A DNA stretch of 64,000 nucleotides from Sepioteuthis lessoniana (taxonomy: Eukaryota; Mollusca; Cephalopoda; Myopsida; Loliginidae). The notes under the pieces were generated by a model that saw nothing but the letters and a program-made list of their open reading frames with translations, searched no databases and was not told where the DNA came from. The DNA is taken from contig OY757915.1 of the NCBI GenBank assembly GCA_963585895.1, positions 97,074,753 to 97,138,752 on the forward strand, written 5' to 3'. A program made the position numbers and the translations under genes. Positions 53,427 to 64,000 of this stretch are shown here, one piece after another (position 1 is the stretch's first letter; every line of letters begins with the position of its first letter).

Positions 53427-53957
53427 TTGGAGAATGTTTTCCTCGAGCGAGGCCCACCGATGGAAATACTGACTGATAATGACACTGCATTCACAAGCAA
53501 AGACTTTCGAGAATTCGTGAGGAAATGGGACGTGCATCTGCGGTTTCGGTGTGCCTACTCACCGAGTGGAAACAGAATTGTGGAAAGAAGTCATAGGACC
53601 GTTAAGACTATCGCAACTAGAAAAAATTGTTCAATAATGGAGGCAGTCTATTGGCACGTCACCCCAAAGGATGACGTTTCACCTTGCACCGCGCCGGCTG
53701 ACGCGCTGCATAGATACCATGTCCGGATAAAAGGTGTTGAAAATAACCCGCCCCCTGAACCAGAGGTGACTAAAGGGATGTATGAAAAGGGAGACGTGGT
53801 TTGGGTTAAGAATCCACGCGGCAAGTGCACGACAAAATATAGCACTGGTCGCGTTACTGAAGTGATCAGCCCGCAGTCTGTGAAAATTGATGGGGTGCCT
53901 CGACACGTCAAAGACCTCCGACCAGTAATACAGACACAATTATCATCCAGTCTGTGA
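53427..53957 (+). pseudogene. Integrase core and C-terminal domain
   Basis: 176-codon open frame. ILTDNDTAFTSKDFREF (catalytic D), CAYSPSGNRIVERSHRTVK (catalytic E), then VWVKNPRGKCTTKYSTGRVT and KDLRPVI. A stop follows at the end of the first copy of a 75-bp direct duplication. Confidence 0.88.
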
Positions 53958-54026
53958 AAATTGATGGGGTGCCTCGACACGTCAAAGACCTCCGACCAGT
54001 AATACAGACGCAATTATCATCCAGTG
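53877..54026 (+). repeat. 75-bp tandem duplication at the end of pol
   Basis: TCTGTGAAAATTGATGGGGT through CAATTATCATCCAGT occurs twice (about 53877-53951 and 53952-54026) with one visible substitution. The duplication truncates the upstream frame; the downstream copy continues into 53954-54211, an acidic/serine-rich tail ending RRSTRQR. Confidence 0.92.
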
Positions 54027-54256
54027 ACGGAAGCGATTCTGAGGATAGTGAGCTTTTAATCTATTTGAATTCAGATCCGCTCGACAGTGATTCAGATGCC
54101 AGTAGCCTCCCAACTGATGAAGCCTCTGTTAAACCTCGACCAGCAGACGAAAGTACGCATGAGGATGAAGCCTGCGTGATTCCCCTTCGAAGAAGTACCC
54201 GACAAAGATGAAAATTACCCCCCTGCCCTGTTTGTGATCATGAGATCAGGGGGGAG

Positions 54257-54513
54257 TGTGGGGAAAAATCATGACTTTGACTTACCGGAATTGCGCGTGG
54301 CGGAAAAGGAAAAAACAAAAAAGCCAAAATGGCGACGCACAGTCACTTTTGTACTTGAGTAGTCTCGCTTAAAGTAGCGCAAACTCTCGGGTATCTCATG
54401 CAAATGACATAGTCGGATTTGATAAAAGGGAACTCTAAGAAACAGAGAGAGTGTTTTTGAAACGGAAGGCGTGTTGCGTGTTTCTGTAACTTTGTTAAGT
54501 TTTTCAAACTACA
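54257..54513 (+). repeat. 3' LTR
   Basis: Same termini as the 5' LTR, 257 bp. Confidence 0.95.
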
Positions 54514-54586
54514 GTGGGAGAGACTCATACCCCTCAGCAGAGATGCAGTCAGTGTATTCTACAGCTCCAGCCGAATGGACTGTAAA

Positions 54587-56140
54587 CTTTTGAAGTGAGG
54601 TTTACTGGTGTCGTGATTAGCATTACATTTTGGTTATTAGTTAATTCATCGGCCTTCTTTATTTTAGAAAATTTACCAGCTAAAACTTTGACGAAAGCAG
54701 TCTAAAAAAAAACAAAAGCAGATATGGTGATATGTACAAAATAAAAAAAATACTATAATCAAAAAGTTAAAGATTAAAATTTAATCTTTTGTTGGTGGCA
54801 GGCATCTTAATGGAAACAACAAAAACAAATTAATATGGCTGAAAGAGAAACTTGAAGTATAGGACAAATTTACATCAAATAAATTTATACATTTGTGATA
54901 AGAAAAAAGCTTCTGCAATGCTTTTTATCAAAATGTTTCCATTCTTATAAAAAGTTTTTTTTTCCCCCGCCAAATAATAATAATATAATATATAATATTC
55001 TAATTTCATCTACGTTCCTAAATTACAAATAAAACATTTAGAATAAATATATAACAGACTTGAAGAAGGAATAATGAAAAGCGAGACTTATAACCACAGT
55101 AATAATAGCGATTTCATAAGATCCAAGTTTACTTTAATGTGAGCAAATTGGGATTTATTTAGGTTTGAGGTTTATATTTGTGACATGAATAAAGTAAAAT
55201 AAAACCTACAATCTTTTATATCCCATTTTACTTAATATTCTAATTTTACGATTCCTAAGTTAATAAAAAAATGTTTAATATTTAGTTTCGTTGTTTTATC
55301 ACTTATTTAATCTATTTGTTGATCTGAATTGCTTAGGTATTTTTAGGATTCCGATAAATTATTATCGACCAGGTAAACTCCAACCCGTAAATATATTATC
55401 GTATTTGATAAAAAGACCTACTTTTAGTTCAAATATTAGAATATTCATAAATATGAACTAAATATAAAGGAAACTTTTTGTTTGAACTGGGCCGATAAGG
55501 GAACATGAAAAATTTCATTATTCGATGTACTATCCAATATTTTTGTTTTTCTTAATAGTCCCTACTGAAATTAGGAAGGGATCTTATGTGCCCTTGGGTC
55601 TTATATGCCATTAAATTGAGTAACGAGAAATAAAGAGAATTACATCATTTATAACACTGGCGAAAATAACATAACACTGTGGTTATAATAACATGAAACC
55701 ATGGTGAAATTTCACTTCAGTTTTTTAACATGTTTATATCAATTTATCCTACAACATTAAATTTTGTAAAAATACAATGCTTTATACATTACTTGAACCA
55801 GTAAGATTACTTTTCCGTGATAAAACACAAAATAAAACGAAACTAAAAATTCAAACAGTTCTTGGTAAAGTAAAAAGAAAATCACACGTGTCACGTGAGG
55901 AACATAGAATTCAGATGCTAAAGGGAGATCACTCCGATTACTCTTGAAAGTTTTAAAAGCTGACAATAACTTCGTAAAATCTTTGAAGACGAAAATGTGA
56001 TGAATCATGTAAAAAAATTCATATTTAACTGAAGTCTTAGAATAAATAATAAAAACTGGGAGTATCATTGTAATATGGAAATTAGATAATACAATAGATA
56101 ATTAGTGACTGAAATAAATTTCACATGAAAAATACAGAAT
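54587..56140. other. AT-rich DNA upstream of OSGEP, no gene recognised
   Basis: A 103-codon frame on the minus strand (56068-55757) is hydrophobic and A/T-driven. Two CACGTG boxes occur at 55885-55890 and 55892-55897. Confidence 0.4.
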
Positions 56141-56211
56141 TACCGCCCGTTAAGCCAATGCAGATTTTCCGAGGCATGGTTATTACTAGTTGAAAACTAT
56201 ACCGCCCGTTA
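56141..56211 (-). promoter_or_regulatory. Candidate OSGEP upstream exon/promoter with two GC-box 12-mers
   Basis: TAACGGGCGGTA occurs twice on the minus strand (56152-56141 and 56211-56200). Between the copies an ATG at 56177 opens MPRKICIGLTG up to a possible donor GGGCG|GTAATT at 56143. Joining this donor to the acceptor at 49054 would be in frame with the OSGEP start (phase 1, no stop). This may be a 5' exon or chance. No transcript evidence. Confidence 0.25.

Positions 56212-56265
<54 letters not shown>
56206..56265. repeat. (TA)n microsatellite
   Basis: AT run directly beside the GC-box repeat. Confidence 0.95.
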
Positions 56266-56267
<2 letters not shown>

Positions 56268-56269
56268 TT

Positions 56270-57860
56270 ACCTTATATACTGATTAGAATGTTTTTCGTT
56301 AAAAAAAATCAGATATGATTTAACAATGCGGATCAATAAGACTCAAAATTTATTAAACAATAATGAATAATTAAAATAAGGGAAAAGTCTGGCAAAAAAT
56401 ATAACAGAAGAACTACACTGCTTTAAAAAACGGTCCGATAAGGACAGAATAGCATAAAAAAATTTAGTCGGGGATATCCTCAAAATAAGATCCTTCAAGC
56501 AATTGTTACTTTCACCATTTTATAACGACCGCCACTTCAAAGCAAGCAGACGACAATATTTTCCAGAACAGCATTTACAGGGGGGGGGGTTAAAAGATTT
56601 CGATTGTTTCATTAAGCTAAAGTAGTGACCATTTTAAGACGGTAAAAGTAACAATTGCTTCTTATAGCATGGAATAGTTTTTGGCTTGTCGGGGTTCATT
56701 TTATTTAAGGGGGAAAAGTATCGTAATAACGTGAGGCAAAGTAATAAAAATTTTAAATGAGGGAGGTAATTCAATACTTAGAATGCAAAATTAGTCTCAG
56801 ACAGTCAAGGCAATAATACCCTCAAAAAGTGAAGACAGAATATTATTCAAGAAACACTTTTTTTATTTAAAAAAAAAGGCTTAACAATTTTTTTAATTGT
56901 TTGGCTGCAGTTTTTTAAAGATAATTCTAAGTTTAATTTAAATTTTGAATTTATTTCAATTCATACTTTTCTTTTAACATTTAGTTGTTTTCGACTTTTA
57001 AAAATCAAGCTTATATAAATGCATTACGTAATGAAAACTAACATAATGAATATTTAAAATACCTTCTGTCTTCAAATCTGCCATCAGTTTATAAATAAAT
57101 AAATGAAACAATCATAATTACGAGAAGCCGGTGAAGGCCAAAATTTTACTTATTCTAAAATCATCTCCAGAACTGACGAAAACATTAATATCTAAATTCT
57201 TTATTAATTAATAGCTTCTTCTATTTTGTTTGTTTGCTTTTTATTTGTCATAATGATTTCTACAAAATCGTCATATCTTCTGTTTATTCATCCAACAATG
57301 AAAGTCATTTTAAAAGCTTGAATTGTAAAGAACTAAAACTAAAAATAAGCTCCAGCACTGACTACGGTGATAGACCAAATTTGTTCCCTGTGCTTTTGTC
57401 CATGCCGGGAAAGAGGACTTTTGAAAAATAATATCTATTTCCAGTTTTCTGTTTTAAGAAAAGCTTTTGTAAGTATTTAGTAATATTCAATGTTTCGTTA
57501 ATCTTTAAATTTTATACTTAATTAGATACTATCCTGTAAAGTGTTTCATTTTTTAAAAATTTCTCGTTGAATCAGAACCCTACTTGATTTTAAAAAAAAA
57601 CACTGCTCTCGTTTTAAGAGTTTTTAAGCTAATGTCATGATACTTTAAGGGGTTGACTTCGAATTTCTGGTCATAATTTTTGTTATTCACTTTTACTAAC
57701 TTAAAATTAATTAATAGAAAACCGAAAAAAGCAAAAAGAAACATCATGTCCTTGAGAACTGTTTTTACTTTTACTGGATTCAAACCAACTTTTTGACTAT
57801 CAAGGTCGCTTATGTTGTTATCATTTATTAAGCTTAACTTAGGTTAGCACAAAGCCAAAA
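56270..57860. other. AT-rich DNA, nothing recognised
   Basis: G10 run at 56581-56590. Small open frames at 57234-57431 and 57783-57580 without family features. Confidence 0.4.
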
Positions 57861-57867
57861 TTATAGG

Positions 57868-57950
57868 GGCACCCATTGAGAATCGAACTCTCACTAATAA
57901 TAGTCTGCTAATCTTGCTCATTAACCATTATATCACCGGAGGTGCCCAAG
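57868..57950 (-). repeat. SINE E head fragment
   Basis: GGCACCCATTGAGAATCGAA and TCATTAACCATTATATCACC: the tRNA-like head in reverse. Confidence 0.75.
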
Positions 57951-58400
57951 GTCGCTCATGTGCTAGTTGAATTTTCACAACGATATCGAGCTCGCTGACT
58001 GATTTTAGAGATCAAGAAGCAACAAGTTAACTCCAATGGTCCAGTATTCTTGCTGATTAATGATTTAGTAATTTTACCTGCGAGATTGTTTTCGTTCGTA
58101 TGGCTCGGTACTTCTGTTTTAGCATCTTTGTGTGATTTGCCTTGGATCAAAGAGTCGTTCTCCAGCCCCTTTACCCAGGTCCGGTGTAGAATCTGTGCCC
58201 ATTGCCCAATAATTTTGTATTTCCCAGCCAATTTTACTATACCGATCAGCAACAGAATGCTGGTGCAGTATGTTACTTGACTACTTACACTTATGTTGGA
58301 CGTTCGAATCCGGATAGTGTTAATTTGCCAATTTATCGTCCTACTGGTCGGCACTGCATATAATAGGCCCATAAGAAAATGCCTGTGTTATTGTATTTAA
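57951..58400 (-). other. Less AT-rich segment with a 138-codon minus frame
   Basis: The minus frame 58372-57956 has no recognisable domain. CTCGCAG|GTAAAATT near 58080 could be a donor. It could belong to an unseen 5' exon or an element; I leave it unassigned. Confidence 0.25.
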
Positions 58401-58680
58401 AAAAAATGATATAGGAGTGTAAAACTTAAATTTATCATTTAGAAGAATAAGTTTCAGACATTTACTCCATCTGTTTACTGAACAATTACGTTTAAAAATC
58501 ACATCTTTAACTAGTTACCCACCTGCTATATTTCTTTAGTCTTTTTCTTCCCTAAACACTAAGATGGTGACTTACGGTCGATTGCCAATATATGATTTTA
58601 TGTATTAAAATGTAACTGTTCTAGGGGAAAAAAAAACAATGAAGGAAATGACTGAAACTTATCTGGATGGTGAATGTAAG

Positions 58681-58681
<1 letters not shown>

Positions 58682-58714
<33 letters not shown>
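58682..58714. repeat. (AT)n microsatellite
   Basis: AT run. Confidence 0.95.
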
Positions 58715-58721
<7 letters not shown>

Positions 58722-58975
58722 CATCATATTATCGTAGACTTTTCCTCAGCGAGATAGCAGGATATTCTGGACAAGTACTGAATTTAGTAAGCTTTGCTTA
58801 GTCTAGCACGGTAACGAGATGTTTCAGCTGCTGATAATTCACTTTAAAGATGAAAATCACATACTAACTGTAATTTGAAATAAAATTTAGTTATATATAA
58901 ATCATTAAATCTAATGCAATGTAAATTAATGAATGTTGTTTTATAAATATTTTTTAAAAAACATTTTTTTATAAA

Positions 58976-59150
58976 AGTTGATTGGGTTTTATGACACATC
59001 AATCCTTGTAGGTTATTTAATGCTGAATCCTGTTATATATGATTTTTTAACAAATAGTAGGTAACATTTTAAACAAGCCAGAGCTGATTTGTTTGCGTGC
59101 AGTTAAATGGGTGGTTGATTTTTATGGCATATCAACTCTTGTCAAATGAT
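58976..59150 (-). repeat. Element D tail, two partial copies
   Basis: TTTTATGACACATCAATCCT with GGTTATTTAATGCTGAATCC, then GGTTGATTTTTATGGCATAT: a D tail followed by a second tail start. Confidence 0.7.
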
Positions 59151-59249
59151 TAATGTGGACAGATTATAGATCTATGTAACCTTTGTTTTGTGTGAGATTT
59201 TGTTTATTTTTGGTGGAGTGGTTTGTGTTTGTATTTGTTTATTCTTTGA

Positions 59250-60215
59250 TTATTTTATTGGATTTCTCTTCATCTGTTGTGTGTCCTTTTAGTTGAGTTT
59301 GTGCTTGTTTGATGAATTTCGGTCAAGTGAATGTTTTTCAGCTGCTCTTGAAACATGGGCCAATCATTTTGTTCCAATTGGATCAGCTTCTTGACGAGAG
59401 TTTTGAATTTGTCTGTTTGATTGCTGCCTCTGATTGGGTTCACCCTTCTTGCAGCAGGGTTGTAAGTGTTCTCTCCAATGTAGGATCCTACAAAAAAGTT
59501 ACATTTGTACTTCCCCTCTAGTATTTCTGTCTCTCTCTTTTGTAAATGTAACAAGATCTTGAGAAAGTAGAGTGGTTTTGTTGACAGTTTGAGCATTCTT
59601 CTTCCAAGTCCAAGTGGTCTGGGTCTTTTTTGCCACACATTCCACATCTTTGACATCCACTGCAATCTTAGCTATGGTGGCCTTATCTTTGACATTTAAA
59701 GCACCTCAAGGGTGTTGGAATGTATTGTTCTACCTTCTTGAGGGAATATTCGATTTTTACTTTTTTGATATTTTAGGCTGATTGAAAGTCAGAATGTACG
59801 TATTCGACTAAATTTCCTTTCTGCCCATTATTCTTTTATAGTCTGTGATGCTTTGTTTTCCCAAGGCTGCTATCATTTCTTCTGCTGTCACCAAGGACAG
59901 CTCTCTACTCCTAATAACTTCTTTTAAGATGTTCAATCTCTCATGTGGATAGGCCTTGCATTTTGTCAAGTGGAAAGTCTTCATTTTGAGAATATTTTTA
60001 TCATGTTTCCAGTTATCCACTTCCTCAAGCAAATTGCTGTACCAATTCTTTTTAACAATTCTAGGGGTTGCTCTGCTTGAAATCACCTTCTCTCTTAAAA
60101 ATGGAGATAGTTTGGCTAGGCAGGTCTCTTCCAAAGATTCAAGTACAATGAATCTAGGGAAGTGTGCAGCCTCATTCTCTGAACCAGACTCAGAAAGATT
60201 TCGTTTTGTTTTTTA
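59250..60215 (-). pseudogene. LINE ORF1 (gag-like zinc-knuckle protein) relic
   Basis: The minus strand reads LAKLSPFLREKVISSRATPR (60117-60058), KMKTFHLTKCKAYPHERLN, then PTPLRCFKCQR.GHHS.DC, CQRCGMCGKKDPDHLD and CSNCQQNHSTFSRSC (59735-59545): three CCHC-type knuckles typical of ORF1 in Jockey-like LINEs. A KREREI-like block and a glutamine-rich end follow. At least two stops or frameshifts split it into frames 60134-59808 and 59665-59270. Confidence 0.8.
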
Positions 60216-61730
60216 TTTGGAAAAACTATAGGTAATGTTGGGTTTTTTTTTTTTACTGGTCCTGTGCTCTACCACCCACCAGAGTTCAACTTGTGTTCAA
60301 AATTTACTCCAAGGAAAACCCATTTCCCTTGGTTGAGACAGGGATACACTGCCAGAATATTCGAGCTGGGAGTAGGATTTTGAGCCCTTGCCAATCTTAG
60401 GTTTTCAGTTGATGATACTTATTGCTGTGTAATTTAACAGTGGTCAAAGTCATATTCTTTCATTGCAACTGACCCTCAGCCACTACCTTCTAGCATAAAA
60501 GATTTGGGAGTTTGCCACAAGTGTAGATTGAAGAATATCGTCAAGATTAAACATATAGATGCAAGAGCTTGACATAACCAGCCAATTGATTAGATTGGGC
60601 CTGTCTGACTGCCCATCTTGCCCAGTAAGGGCCAAAGTGATGTGTTGCAAGTCACTTGACCTCTCAGTTGCCAGGTCAAGGATTGCTCAACTACCAGGAT
60701 CCCGTCCTTAAGCATCACAAGTCACCACCTACAGCCAACAGGTGGCCTTGTTGGGAGAACTGCAGCCAGCATACTCTATGGCCCCATCTAGCAGGGCATT
60801 CTTTTTATAAAAGAAAAATCAATGATAATGCATATAGTGTATAAACAACATAATTCATGTTTTTGTTTACATAACTTTAAAACTGTTTTTTTTCTTTGAT
60901 TTTTTTTTTTGATTAAAGGAAAATAAAGTGGGTTAAGAGCTATTTTCTTTTTTAATATCTAAATTTTAGTCTTATGCCTAGATAAATATAGTTATATAAA
61001 AAGATGAAAAAAAGATAATAATAATAATAATAGACTTTAATCCAATCCTACTCACACAACTATTCCTAACCTGACACTGACTCTTCAACTTGTCCATTGA
61101 GAACTATTTCTTTCTGGAAGAATCTGAAACTTGAAATTTTAACCTTTTTTTTAAATACCTATTTGCCACTAAGTTCTGTCTGTTATAATTTTATATATAT
61201 ATTCAAAGAACAGATCATCTTTATTTTTTTAAGGAAAATTAGGTTATCATTTTTTACCAAATGGCTAAAAATTATAAGTTTTAAGGGTAAATCAGTAAGT
61301 TCTTGGTTAGAATTTATCTGCAGATGAAATGTTCTACAACCATCTGGCATATGGGTCTTAGATTGCTTTTATTTAAGGCCCTTAATGTTCACATAATAAA
61401 AAATACAATTGTTATGTTCATATTCCATAAATTTTTCAATTCAATAGAAAAATACAATTATTTATCCAGCTTTTCTCTTTTTATCATTGATTATAATGAT
61501 ATTTATTAATTTATTTTTTGAATATTTTATTAGGTAAAAATGATCCACTTTCCAGAAGAATGAAAAGAGATGTTTCCTTACAACTTTCAAATATGCAATT
61601 ACTTTTAATTAATTCAAATATTTTTAATTGAATATTCTTACAGGTAAGTTTAAAAACTGACTTTTGTTTTCAAGTTCATCTCTTTCTTTTAATTCTTTTT
61701 TAACATCTTATTTTTTTAGTATGACTCTCA
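60216..61730. other. No gene recognised; possibly LINE 5' region then AT-rich DNA
   Basis: 60240-60800 is less AT-rich and might be the 5' UTR side of the LINE relic. (AAT)n-like at 61015-61031. Nothing else supported. Confidence 0.35.
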
Positions 61731-61733
61731 TAG

Positions 61734-62110
61734 TTGATTGATTAATTGATTGATTTTTATTGCCTGTCAACCCTTCTAGGGTTTTTTTGTGCCTATAGGT
61801 TAGGGAATTACATTCATATTTACATTTTTTGTGTAGTGGTTATTTAAGAGTTAGTTTTTGCACATATAATATAAATAATTTTTAAACAGATCAACTTGAC
61901 TCATAGATGGGACCCTAACAGGTACTACCACTCTGGGTCAGAGTGGACCTGGAAATAATGGCAATGAAGTGGATACTCCACACTCCCTAGATCTCCAGAA
62001 TTGGAGCCTCACCATCAGATGCAGTTTAGAATCATACCCAGGATACTCTTTTTTTGAGGGGTTTTGCTCCTCTGCAGGAGATACAGTCAACATATTCTAA
62101 GCCTTGCTAA
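61734..62110 (-). repeat. Element D, compact copy
   Basis: Tail GATTTTTATTGCCTGTCAAC, body GACTCATAGATGGGACCC, GGTACTACCACTCTGGGTCA and ATGGCAATGAAG, end CTCCTCTGCAGGAGATACAG. About 375 bp with no tandem expansion. Confidence 0.8.
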
Positions 62111-62229
62111 CAGGGCAATACTCTCCTGAATTTAAATCACAGCACTTGATAGATATAAAAAAAAGTTTTATGCTAATTAATGTCTCTGTTGAAATGAATT
62201 CAAAAATGTATTTTAATTTGATAACATTA

Positions 62230-62475
62230 AATTCAGTAACCTGAGTTCAAATCCTGGACACCGCTGTTGGCATTTCATTTTTTGCTAATGTTCTTGGGAA
62301 AGGCAAAAAAACATCTCTTCTTCCTTTAGGTAACTAGGGCAAACTGGGTTTGCATGGAAAACTTTAAATTCAAACCCACTACCAACATATTTGCATGGCA
62401 GAGTAATTTGCCACGTTGAGTCAGATCAGGGACCTGTGGAGATCATTATAGTCAGGTCAGAGATTGTTCCTTCCT
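62230..62475 (+). repeat. SINE C fragment
   Basis: GAGTTCAAATCCTGGACACC, TTGCTAATGTTCTTGGGAAA and AACTTTAAATTCAAACCCAC. Confidence 0.65.
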
Positions 62476-62479
62476 ACTG

Positions 62480-62762
62480 GTACCATGTATGTATTTACCA
62501 ACCTCTCCATACAGGCAGGATGTGACACTAGATCAATTTTCAGTTTAACAGGTTTGAATGCAGAGTTTTTCTTCTCCTGGACTGGTTTCCTAACCAAAGC
62601 TAAAGAACCCAGTCTCCCATTGCTGGAGGGAGAATAATTGGATTCATACCTTTCCCAAGGGTATGAGCACTATGTGAAATGCAAACAGGATCGTTGAGGA
62701 TTTGAACCCATGTCATTATGTCCATTTCCTATGATGATAACCATTATACTACTGCATATCCA
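62480..62762 (-). repeat. SINE C, full length, facing the previous copy
   Basis: Tail ACCAACCTCTCCATACAGGC, body TACCTTTCCCAAGGGTATGA, head near 62710-62755. Lies tail to tail with the plus-strand copy, about 5 bp apart. Confidence 0.8.
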
Positions 62763-63300
62763 CTACTGATACTAGGTAACCTGTCACATGTTACTCAGGG
62801 ATGAAATGGTCACTGCCAAGTAATCCTCTCATTGCCCTAAAAGACACCATCAAAAGGAATATGTTCAGCATGGCAAGAGAAAGCCCTGAAAAATTCCACC
62901 CTCATTTAATCTTGTTTAAGAATAACAGCAGCAGTAGTATAATTAATAGAAATAAAAATAGCAATTTCATTACTTCTGAGCATTTATACACTTTTCTATG
63001 TTGACTATTTCCAAAGGTAAAATAATATGTTCAAATATATAAAATATATTTATATGTGTATTATAGGTTATGAATGAAAGAATAAACATAAACATCCAGC
63101 TTCATGGGTGGATGAAATTTGAACTTTTGTATTCATAAATAGTTTTTTGTTTTAAGATCTCGCTTAGCAAGAAGGTCAGTATAAAAAGTAATAAATTTTT
63201 AAATAATTAATTTTTTAGCATTTTCATAAACATTTGAGGGTTAGAATGTAATGTTTTTTAGGTGGCTTAGTTGAGTCCATTTGAGGTAAGAGTTTTAAGA
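62763..63300. other. AT-rich DNA, nothing recognised
   Basis: A 67-codon frame at 62801-63004 has no family features. Confidence 0.4.
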
Positions 63301-63365
63301 CGTATTACACACACACACATATATAAGTTTACATGTCTGCATGTGAGTATATATATATATATATA

Positions 63366-63584
63366 AGTTGGCAACCATAGTCGAGGGCGACCAGAAGGCT
63401 CCCTTTTCAATAGCTACTACACTAAGATGTAGGGGAGAGCGTTACTCCTTTCCCTGGATTACTCCATTTTACCCTTGATACATACCTTATATTGCTGAAT
63501 ATTAAGCAAGGAGATGTCAAGTACCATTGAACCCAGGTCTCCTTGACCATAGGTGAACACTCTACTCACTAGGCCAATGAGCCG

Positions 63585-63585
<1 letters not shown>
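63366..63585 (-). repeat. SINE A between two (AT)n runs
   Basis: AAGTTGGCAACCATAGTCGA (tail) to CACTAGGCCAATGAGCCGAT (head). (AT)n lies directly on both sides (63343-63365 and 63586-63630). Confidence 0.88.

Positions 63586-63630
<45 letters not shown>
63586..63630. repeat. (AT)n microsatellite
   Basis: AT run at the head of a SINE A copy. Confidence 0.95.
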
Positions 63631-63634
<4 letters not shown>

Positions 63635-64000
63635 CAGTGTTGGTTGTCACTAAATCACTTTGTGGGTTAGTGTCGAACCAAGTGCAATATAATATGGAGA
63701 GTACTCAATATCTAGGATAGAGCTATTATATAATAATAATAGATAATTATATATTAGATATATATATTTACTTCATGGAATTTAGACTGCAAACCCTGGG
63801 TTTCATGGAGTTTTTTGCAAAACAAAAATCATCAGGCAGTTAAGAAAATGAAATGAATCGAAAATCGAAAAAATACAGTAAAAAAAACGTTGAGATTTTG
63901 TATATTTCTTTACGTGTGGTTGTAAGTATTTGTGTGTGTGTGTGTGTGTGCGCGTATGCATGTATGGGTTATAGTTGCGTATTAATGTGTGTTTGTATGA
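63631..64000. other. AT-rich end of window with (GT)n
   Basis: (GT)n at about 63931-63950. No gene recognised. Confidence 0.5.

Larger units (their letters stand above)
51398..54513 (+). mobile_element. Ty3/gypsy-type LTR retrotransposon, complete ends, deleted interior (3116 bp)
   Basis: Two 257-bp LTRs (8 mismatches by eye, about 3%) enclose gag-like, RT, RNase H and integrase remnants. A 5-bp target duplication GTGGG flanks it (51393-51397 and 54514-54518). A polypurine tract (GATCAGGGGGGAG) precedes the 3' LTR. It is inserted in element D, antisense to OSGEP and upstream of its first known exon. Stops, frameshifts and a large gag-to-RT deletion make it non-functional. No envelope frame. 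Confidence 0.95.
49282..54586 (-). repeat. Element D copy carrying three nested insertions
   Basis: The D pieces 49282-49362, 50812-50911, 51146-51397 and 54514-54586 align in order with the uninterrupted copies at 42393-43546 and 61734-62110. The interruptions are a 1.45-kb insertion, a SINE A and an LTR retrotransposon. Confidence 0.85.

Noticed and set aside
51398-54513. Search for an envelope-like gene that would make this an endogenous retrovirus
   Set aside because: After the integrase there is only an acidic/serine-rich tail before the polypurine tract. No signal peptide or transmembrane segment is seen; it is a retrotransposon.
57956-58372. 138-codon minus-strand frame
   Set aside because: No recognisable domain, unusual composition for a protein, no supporting splice pattern. 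Kept only as an unassigned segment.

Overview
This window is animal (metazoan) nuclear DNA: intron-rich, AT-rich, full of (AT)n and (CA)n microsatellites and densely packed with transposable elements. The only recognisable host gene is OSGEP (Kae1), the catalytic subunit of the KEOPS tRNA-modification complex. It lies on the minus strand, with 12 coding exons spread over about 30.8 kb (18265-49030). Two of the tRNA-headed SINE families share a conserved central block, which recalls the Ceph-domain SINEs described from squid and cuttlefish. With the RTE elements ending in (TGA)n and the abundant (AT)n, this makes a cephalopod mollusc my best guess. That is an inference I could not check against any database.

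Layout. 1-18.2 kb is intergenic and made of relics: a Ty3/gypsy pol end with its LTR, a mariner containing another repeat, a large head-to-head SINE foldback, a LINE with a restriction-like endonuclease split by a solo LTR, a non-autonomous mariner, and a young 5'-truncated RTE whose open frame is still intact. 18.2-49.05 kb is OSGEP. Its exons join in frame to 335 codons, with the metal ligands H109, H113 and D294 present. The introns carry SINEs, solo LTRs, MITEs, RTE relics and a 2.2-kb tandem array of a 107-bp unit. The intron between coding exons 3 and 4 is a clear AT-AC (U12-type) intron. It also holds a tandem triplication of its own 3' splice region plus part of the following exon, and a large inverted duplication. 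49-54.6 kb is a nested stack: one repeat (element D) interrupted by a 1.45-kb insertion, a SINE and a complete-ended but internally broken LTR retrotransposon. 54.6-64 kb has no recognisable gene. It holds a possible upstream OSGEP exon or promoter near 56.15 kb, a LINE ORF1 relic and more SINEs.

Repeat names used here are mine. SINE A: tRNA-headed, about 255 bp, tail ending CAACTTTACTTA. SINE B: tRNA-headed, about 240 bp. SINE C: tRNA-headed, about 300 bp. SINE E: short tRNA-headed. SINE F: the foldback pair. Element D: no tRNA head, same 3' tail as SINE B. Repeat H: an unclassified pair. Several insertions are proven by target-site duplications that can be read directly. No CRISPR, operon or bacterial gene is present, and I found no clear new biological system. 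The most unusual region is the OSGEP U12-type intron.
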